Source: Thamnaconus septentrionalis (lineage: Eukaryota > Chordata > Actinopteri > Tetraodontiformes > Monacanthidae). Taken from it: a stretch of 64,000 nt of DNA. The stretch is taken from assembly GCA_009823395.1 (NCBI GenBank), contig CM020509.1, positions 20,578,501-20,642,500 of the forward strand, read 5' to 3'. Shown in pieces: positions 57,071-64,000 of this stretch. Each line of letters begins with the position of its first letter. Position 1 is the stretch's first letter. A program made the position numbers and the translations under genes. Under the pieces are notes generated by a model, which saw only the letters and a program-made list of their open reading frames with translations, did not search any database and had not been told where the DNA came from.

Positions 57071-57438
57071 TGGTCAGATTTAGAGTTTTTTTAATTTATT
57101 TTTCTTATGGCCTTTTAGTTCGATAGCAACACTTTCAAAAGTGACCCGATGGCGGAAAAACTGTGAAATACCAGTTTTTTCTTTATTTCTTTCTTTCTTT
57201 TAATAAAGAAAGGGTTTTTTCTTCCGTTGGACTAATGAACTTTCTCTAGAGGTGAAACTGTGGGTCACATGACCCAGCGGGAGGGAACATCAATGGGCTC
57301 GGCGTTTGATTGGTCTGGATTGGATCGGTGATCGATATTAACGACGACGACGAGAAGCTCATTGGGGGCTGCCTTTTTTTTTTTCCCAAGACGAGAAGAG
57401 ATGCATGATGGGACGTGATTGGTTGACATGGGTTACAT

Positions 57439-57489
<51 letters not shown>

Positions 57490-57635
57490 CACTGCTGCTG
57501 ATCACATCATTAAAATCAGCCCAACTGGAAGAAAACATTTTCCAGCAGCAGACACACGAAACTTCTGCTGCACGTCACTAATGGGGCCGCTTTTTTTTTT
57601 TCCCCTGCCAAATCACTGTGATAAATTGCTGCGCT

Positions 57636-57668
<33 letters not shown>

Positions 57669-58095
57669 CCATATGTTCCCCGGCAGAGCCGGCAGTGATT
57701 GTCTGAGCTTCTTTTTTTAAAGGTTGTTGTGTGATTGTGGAGGTCGGCGGACGTTCTGGTGCTGCGTTCAGAGTCAACGCGGAGTTTCAGCTGCTGCTGC
57801 TGCTCTGCCCTGATTGGTTCCTCCACCTCCTCACTGAGGAGGAGGTGGAGGAGGAAGAGGAGAAGGGTGAGAAGAAAGAGGAGGAGGACGTGGTGGAGAA
57901 AAAGGTGGAGAAGGTGGCGGAGAAGGACAAGAGGAGGAGAAAAAGGAGGTGGGGGAGAAGGAAGAGGAGGAGGAGGAGGAAGAAGAAGAAGAGATAGAGG
58001 AAGCGGAGGAGCAGGGCGGGGCTACAGCTGGAGTTTGTCCAATCAGCTCCTGCTGTTTCCTCTGACAGCGGGATCCAGCTGCACCAAGTCCCTAA
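57071..58095. other. Microsatellites and purine-rich DNA
   Basis: CA (57438-57484), T run (57590-57601), CA (57637-57665), and a GAGGAG/AAGAGG-rich tract (57830-58005) that gives long arginine or glutamate frames. No gene is recognised. Confidence 0.5.
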
Positions 58096-58345
58096 ATGTT
58101 CCTCAGTAGAACCTCCAGACACTAGAACCTCCAGACAGCAGCACCTTCAGAACTTCCGGACAGTAGAACGTTCAGAACCTCCAGACACTAAAACCTTCAG
58201 AACCTCCAGACACTAGAACCTCCAGAACCTTCAAGACACCAAAACCTTTAAGACAATAGAACCTTCAAAATAGTAGAACCTTCAGACACTAGAACCTCCA
58301 GGCACTAGAACTTCAGAATCTTCACACACTAGAACCTCCAGAGAC
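58096..58345. repeat. Minisatellite, about 16-bp AGAACCTCCAGACACT unit
   Basis: About twelve imperfect units of TAGAACCTCCAGACAC/CTTCAGAACC. The unit resembles the GAACCTAGA repeat at 4.8 kb. Confidence 0.8.
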
Positions 58346-59165
58346 TGAGCGATGGTGGAGGGTCTTTGATGATCTCACCCAGGAGCAACAGAAGGTCCCG
58401 TCCAGTGATGCTGAGATCTCTAGGTAGGACGTATCCAACACCACACGGTCCACAAAGATCAGACTGGTTCCTGGAGACCAGTCCATGAACCCCAGGTGCT
58501 GAAGATCAAAGGTGCTTCTCTTTCATTCTGACACTGTGACGTTGGTTTGCAGTGAGCGGAGCTGCTCAGAATCAATGATCAGCTGATGAGGATGACGACG
58601 ACGACGATGATGATGATGATGATGATCATTGATGCGGCTGTATCTAATCCCTCCAGCCCAAGATGGTTTACATGCCATGAATTAATGATGGGATCTTTAA
58701 ATAGCCCTTGCCCGGCTGCTTGCAGCAGATCAGACTCCCTCTGATAACCACTTCATCAGGAAGGAAGTGGGTCCCGCCCACAGGAAGGGGCGGGGTTTAA
58801 ATCCTGGAGGGCTTGGCAGTGTTTCCTGTCTGACATATCCACATCAACACAGACAGAGTCGAAACAAGCAGGTTTTTCCAGACAGGAGGAAGAATTTAGG
58901 AGAACAACTTTGGGAACGCCGAGGCTTCCCGGAGATGGAGGAGGTTGAGGGTACAGCGCCTCCTTCAGGACATTCCGCAGGAGTAGAGTGAAGAGCAGCT
59001 GCTGCAGCAGCAGGAGCAGCAGCAGGAGGAGCAGAAGCTGGAGGAGCAGCAGCTGACTGGCCGGATCAGTGGCAGGAAGGGCCCGGCTGATGCATCATTA
59101 ATGAGCGAGGCCCCCTGGCTGTCAGTGGATGTAACTGCTCTCAACATCATTAATATTTCATGGTT
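58346..59165. other. Unique DNA with two TAAT-type islands
   Basis: GAT tract (58606-58627). Islands at 58635-58760 (CATGAATTAATGATGGGATC) and 59075-59165 (GATGCATCATTAATGAGCGA, CATTAATATTTCATGG). GCAG-rich DNA occupies 58995-59055. No gene is recognised. Confidence 0.35.
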
Positions 59166-59199
59166 GTAATCATCGAGTTGGAGGAGCTTCGCAGAGTTG

Positions 59200-59885
59200 T
59201 GGGTGTGATGAAAAGGAGGAAGAGGAAGATGAAGAGAAAGATGGAGTGGACGAGGAAGAGAGAAAGGAAGTGGAAGAGGAAGAGAGAGAGGAATTGGAAG
59301 AGGAGAAGAAAGAGGAGAAGGAAGGGGGAGTGGAAGAGGAGGAAGAGAAAGAAGGAGAAGAGGACAAGAGAGAGGAGGAGGAAGTGGAAGAGGAGGAAGA
59401 AGTGGAAGAGGGAGAGAAATGGAGAATGGAAGAGGATAAGAAAAAATAAGGAGTAGAAGAGGAAGTGGAAGATGTAGTGGAATATGAAGTGAGAGTGGAA
59501 GATGAAGTAGAAGTGGAAGAAGAGGGCGAGGGAGTGGAAGAGGAAGGGGAGGAAGAGAGAGATGAAGTGGAAGGGGAGGAGGAAGAGCAAGAAGAAATGG
59601 AAGGGGAAAAGGAAGAGAGTGGAAGAGGACAAGAAAGACGAGGAAGGAGTGAAAGTGGATAAGAAAGAGAAATAGGACGAGGGAGAGGTGGAAGTGGGGG
59701 AAGAGGAAGAGAAAGATAAAGTGGAAGAAGGAGTGGAAGAGGAAAATGATAAGGAAGAGCAAGGAAATGGAAGATGAAGTGGAAGTAGAATAGGAAGAGG
59801 AGGAGGAAGTGGAGAAAGAAGAGGATAAAGAGGAAGGGGAATGGAAGAGCAGCAGGAGGAGGAGGAGGAATAGAGGAAGTGGAAG
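59200..59885. repeat. Long purine-rich (GGAAGA)n-type tract
   Basis: Nearly 700 bp of G and A with few pyrimidines. Frames on both strands are composition artefacts. It may form triplex DNA. Confidence 0.85.
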
Positions 59886-60009
59886 AGAAACTGCAGTCAG
59901 TAAAGAAGGCTGTCTCTGCCTCTCCTCTTCAAAAACAAAGCTTGTTGGGAGTCATCGAGGGTGAACGTGAGAGGGGCTTCAGCACTGTGCTGCAGCCAGC
60001 CGGCCGGCC

Positions 60010-61195
60010 AGTTGGGGGCCAGCAGAGGACCAGCAGGGGACAACAGGGGCCAGCAGAGGACCAGCAGTGGGGAGCAGGGGGCAGAAGGGACCAGCAGAGG
60101 ACCAGCAGGGGGCAGCAGAGGACCAGCAGCGGGTAGCAAGGGGCAGAAGGGACCAGCAGAGGACCAGCAGGGGACAACAGGGGCAAGCAGAGGACCAGCA
60201 GTAGGGAGCAGGGGGCAGAGGGGACCAGCAGAGGACCAGCAGGGGGCAACAGAGGACCAGCAGTGGGGAGCAGGGAGCAGAAGGGACCAGCAGAGGACCA
60301 GCAGGGGACAACAGGGGCCAGCAGAGGACCAGCAGTGGGGAGCAAGGGGCAGAAGGGACCAGCAGAGGACCAGCAGGGGGCAACAGAGGACCAGCAGTGG
60401 GGAGCAGGGGGCAGAAGGGACCAGCAGAGGACCAGCAGGGGGCAGCAGAGGACCAGCAGGGGCAGAAGGGACCAGCAGAGGACCAGCAGGGGGCAGCAGA
60501 GGACCAGCAGCGGGTAGCAAGGGGCAGAAGGGACCAGCAGAGGACCAGCAGGGGACAACAGGGGCAAGCAGAGGACCAGCAGTAGGGAGCAGGGGGCAGA
60601 GGGGACCAGCAGAGGACCAGCAGGGGGCAACAGAGGACCAGCAGTGGGGAGCAGGGAGCAGAAGGGACCAGCAGAGGACCAGCAGGGGACAACAGGGGCC
60701 AGCAGAGGACCAGCAGTGGGGAGAAGGGGCAGAAGGGACCAGCAGAGGACCAGCAGGGGGCAAGAGAGGACCAGCAGTGGGGAGCAGGGGGCAGAAGGGA
60801 CCAGCAGAGGACCAGCAGGGGGCAGCAGAGGACCAGCAAGGGGCAGAAGGGACCAGCAGAGGACCAGCAGGGGGCAGAAGGGACCAGCAGAGGACCAGCA
60901 GGGGGCAGCAGAGGACCAGCAGCTGGTAGCAAGGGGCAGAAGGGACCAGCAGAGGACCAGCAGGGGACAACAGGGGCAAGCAGAGGACCAGCAGGGCACA
61001 ACAGGGGCCAGCAGAGGACCAGCAGAGGACCAGCAGAGGACCAGCAGGGCACAACAGGGGCCAGCAGAGGACCAGCAGAGGACCAGCAGGGGCCAGCAGA
61101 GGACCAGCAGTGGGTAGCAGGGGGCAGCAGAGGACCAACAGGGGCAGCAGAGGACTAACAGGGGGCAGCAGAGGACCAACAGGGGGCAGGGGACA
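60010..61195. repeat. 1.2-kb VNTR with higher-order structure
   Basis: Built from GGACCAGCAGAG- and GGGGCAGAAGG-type blocks of 12-20 bp. A longer unit recurs: the marker GGTAGCAAGGGGCAGAAGG follows positions 60130, 60511 and 60923, giving periods of 381 and 412 bp. Because the blocks contain no stop codons, frames of 300-416 codons stay open on both strands. These are not genes. Six exact CTCF-type cores (CCAGCAGGGGGCAG) lie in it. Confidence 0.9.
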
Positions 61196-61318
61196 GGGGT
61201 GGTGGGACTGAAGTGATTATTAGACTTTCACCTGTCGCGACACAAAGTCTTGTTTCTCTCAATTTCATTATGGATTCAAAATGATTTTTTTTCCTTCCGT
61301 CCTCAAAAAAATGTGTCT

Positions 61319-61365
<47 letters not shown>

Positions 61366-62787
61366 GTGTGAAGTGTTGTGATCCACTTGCTGGGATGATG
61401 CGAGATTGGCTCCCAAGCGCAAGCGGCTCCGTCTAATTCCTGGCAACTCTTTCATTTGCATAGAAATAACATTGTGGGATGAAGCCTCGCCGCCGCAGCC
61501 ACTGCTGCTGCTGCTGCTGCTGCTGTCTGGTTGGTGGCCCCGCCCATCTGCTCCGGAGCCGCCAGCAGGTTCACGAGTAACAACTCCCCCCCGCCCACCT
61601 AATGGACTACATGAAGGCTTCCTGTGCTGTTTGCTGGCCGCACCAGTGACTAATGACACAAATGAGGCTTATTTGCTTTCTGCTGCAGCTACTTCCTGTT
61701 TCCCAGCAGCCCGAGGAGGGAAATTAGACAGCCTGTTCACCGGGGGTGGGGGTGGGGGGGGATGGGGGCGGGCCAGCATTGGAGGATGGGGGCTCCGTGA
61801 TGTCTTCAGTCTTCTTGTCCTGGTCCTCCAAGGCCACCATAGCCACGCCGATAAATAAGCCAAGACAAAGTGAAGGAGGAGGAGGAGGAGAGGGGGGGTG
61901 GGGGGGAAAAGAAGATTGTCGCCGCACATAAATAAAATACTGTTGCTGCTTTATTGGCCTCATTCTGAGATCAGCACCGCACCCGCGAGAGGGTTAGCAG
62001 GAGGAGGAGCAAGAGGAGGAGAAGGAGGAAGAGGAGCTGGTGGGGGGGGGTGATAAGGGGGAGGAGTTCTGAAGAGCTTAAACTGTTAGCGTAGCACCAA
62101 CTGCACCAATCACCATCTCCTCCTCCTCCTCCTCCTCCTCCTGAGACAGCGTTGGCTGGTATTCACAGTGGTGGTGGGAGATAGCGGTTGGCCAGCGGTG
62201 CTCTGAGCTCCGCCCCCTTGGGGTCGTGGTGGCCAAACTTAGTGCTGGCAGCGACGCCGCTGCTGCTTAAAAAAACAACTCTAATCTCATAAGAAGCTCG
62301 CCACCCGCTGGCGGGGGAGCGCCGCTGCACCCACGCCAACAACTTTAAAAGCTCCTCTGCTTCCTCCTCCTCCCCCTCCTTATCTCATTCTCTTCCTCGT
62401 CCTTCTTCCCCTCCTCCCCTCCTCTTCTTCCTACTTCTTCTTCCCCTTCTCCTCCCCCTCCTTTTTCTCCTCCTCTTCCTTCTCTTTCACTTCCAACCCT
62501 CCTCTTCCACTTCCTCCTCCCCACCTCATCCTTTCTTCTCTTCCTCTTCTTCCTCCTCCACTTCCACCTCTCCCACCTCCTCTTCTCCTCCTCCTCCTCC
62601 TCCTTTTCTCTCCCTCCTCCTGCTCCTCCTCCTCTACCACCTCCACTGCCTCGTTCTCCCTCTTATCTTCCTTCCCCACCTCCTTCTCCTCCTCCTCCTC
62701 CTCCTCCCAGACGTTCTAGCAGTAGAACCTCGGTGGAATCACACCTCCGCCACCGTCGCTAAGTGGCCCCCCGTCACCTCCGCCCAC
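61196..62787. other. Gene-less stretch with pyrimidine- and purine-rich tracts
   Basis: CA (61322-61362), a short unique island (61395-61485 with TTTCATTTGCATAGAAAT, containing an octamer-like ATTTGCAT), CTG (61502-61525), G-rich (61741-61770), TCC (62118-62142) and a CTCCTC-rich tract (62350-62710). No gene is recognised. Confidence 0.5.
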
Positions 62788-62850
62788 TCTTCTTCTTCTT
62801 CTTCTTCTTCTTCTTCTTCTTCTTCTTCTTCTTCTTCTTCTTCTTCTTCT
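62788..62850. repeat. (TTC)n microsatellite, about 63 bp
   Basis: Pure TTC/CTT tract with about 21 units. Confidence 0.95.
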
Positions 62851-63300
62851 CTTCCTCCTCCTTTCTTGCAGCCTTTCTGTCAAATAAAACAACACTAAAT
62901 ATTTCATGTTGCTGAATTTCCTCTGGAATAAGTCAGCTTTTGTTTCCTGCAATCCCAGCCGCCCGGCAGCATCAATATTGGAGGAGGCTGCAGCGGCAGG
63001 AACGTCGTTCTAGCGTGAGGGGAAAATGACCTGGAAAAAAAAAGATGTGAGATATAAAAAAAAAACCCACCAAATTTAAACTAAAAAACTATTTTGTCTT
63101 CACCACTAATATTTCTTCAGAACCCCTGCTGGACTCTGGATCTGACGTTTCCCCATCCAGGAACCCTTTGAATCAGTGCTGTGAGTGTGTATGTGTGTTT
63201 GTGCGCATGTTTGTGTGGGTATGTAAACCTTCTGTTATCCCCTTCTATTAGGTGGCTATGCTAAAACTACTGTGTGGGTGTGTGCATGCGTGTGTGTGTG
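62851..63300. other. Non-coding DNA
   Basis: Some A runs (63030-63065) and GT-rich DNA (63183-63220, 63270-63300). Nothing else is recognised. Confidence 0.35.
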
Positions 63301-63437
63301 TCATTCTAGATGGGTGCACTTCCTGTCAGAGGGTTACAGCTTCAGCATGTTAGGGTCAGGGTCCACATGTTAGCATTGGTTAGCTTAGCAGCTTCTATTA
63401 GCTTAGCTTTAAGAAAGGACTTGGAAGCAGCTAGTCA

Positions 63438-63495
<58 letters not shown>

Positions 63496-63720
63496 ATTCT
63501 AGATGGGAGCACTTCCTGTCAGAGGGTTACAGCTTCAGCATGTTAGGGTCAGGGTCCACATGTTAGCATTGGTTAGCTTAGCAGCTTCTATTAGCTTAGC
63601 TTTAAGAAAGGCCTTGGAAGCAGCTAGTCACTTGTGTGTGTGTGTGTGTGTGTGTGTGTCATTCTAGATGGGTGCACTTTCTGTCAGAGGGTCAGCTGTA
63701 TCTTTCCGTTCGCTTTGGAT
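63301..63720 (+). repeat. Tandem duplication carrying GT microsatellites
   Basis: Units starting TCATTCTAGATGGG lie at 63301, 63494 and 63659 (periods 193 and 165 bp). The length difference comes from the GT tract inside each unit (63440-63493 and 63635-63658). The third unit is partial. Between units one and two only a few bases differ outside the GT tract. Confidence 0.85.
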
Positions 63721-64000
63721 AGCTTGGCACCCACTATTGGCTTAGCATTATTGCAAAGGAAGGCCATGGGAACGGCTATCCTCCCTTAGCCTTTTGAGCA
63801 AATAAAGGTCTTGGAAGCAGCTAGTGGCTTCGCTAAAACTCACTCTGTGTGTGTGTGTGTGTGTCGGCGTGCATCACTCCTTCTTCCTCCCCGTTCTCAG
63901 ATAAATCACCCATAATTCTCTCTGTTTTCATCCCCATCAGGTGCTTCTCTGGTATGATTGCATCTCCTCGGGTCACCTTGTTGCTTCACAGGCCACCCTC
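63721..64000. other. Non-coding DNA
   Basis: GT tract at about 63846-63864 and otherwise no recognised feature. Confidence 0.35.

Noticed and set aside
58965..59762. 265-codon leucine/proline/phenylalanine-rich frame
   Set aside because: It is the complement of a purine-rich tract. The composition and the equally open frames on both strands indicate no coding selection.
59897..61179. Overlapping frames of 320-416 codons on both strands
   Set aside because: They lie on a VNTR whose short units lack stop codons in all frames. The protein repeats mirror the DNA repeats, and several frames are open at once.

Overview
The window reads as nuclear DNA of a ray-finned (teleost) fish. The reasons are dense CA/GT, CT and trinucleotide microsatellites, and a mixture of PIF/Harbinger, hAT and Tc1/mariner DNA transposons, L2/Rex-like and jockey-like LINEs, and Ty3/Gypsy elements with solo LTRs. 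I found no convincing host protein-coding gene. Almost every recognisable protein segment belongs to a broken mobile element. Species cannot be named from this evidence.

Layout. 0-5 kb: two foldback or MITE-like elements (one with perfect 121-bp inverted arms), a 19-bp-period minisatellite, a TAAT-rich unique stretch and a CTCF-like site. 6-11 kb: a cluster of PIF/Harbinger remains (two transposase pseudogenes on opposite strands, plus two exons of a MADF-domain partner protein) interrupted by a solo LTR. 11.9-15 kb: a minus-strand Ty3/Gypsy pol remnant that has lost its reverse transcriptase core. 15-19.6 kb: interleaved inverted repeats, then microsatellite-rich DNA. 19.6-21.7 kb: a Tc1-like transposase fragment beside a 1.29-kb solo LTR and holding a second insert. 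22.9-24 kb: two MITE families and a minisatellite. 25.9-26.9 kb: a Harbinger element with both terminal inverted repeats. 29.9-34.9 kb: a LINE 3' end, a Gypsy integrase fragment, and two LINE fragments meeting head to head. 34.9-39.1 kb: gene-poor repeats and a MITE inside a minisatellite. 39.9-41.2 kb: a hAT MITE nested in another hAT MITE. 44.7-47.1 kb: a degenerate hAT transposase with a Harbinger-type MITE inside. 47.8-52.4 kb: two L2-like LINEs, one holding a solo LTR. 52.4-64 kb: microsatellites, purine- or pyrimidine-rich tracts, a 1.2-kb higher-order VNTR containing repeated CTCF-like cores, and a tandem duplication.

Between repeats lie short unique islands rich in TAAT/ATTA-type motifs. 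They look like candidate conserved noncoding elements, so the window may be an intergenic desert or a large intron near a developmental gene. That is inference; only alignment to other fish would settle it.
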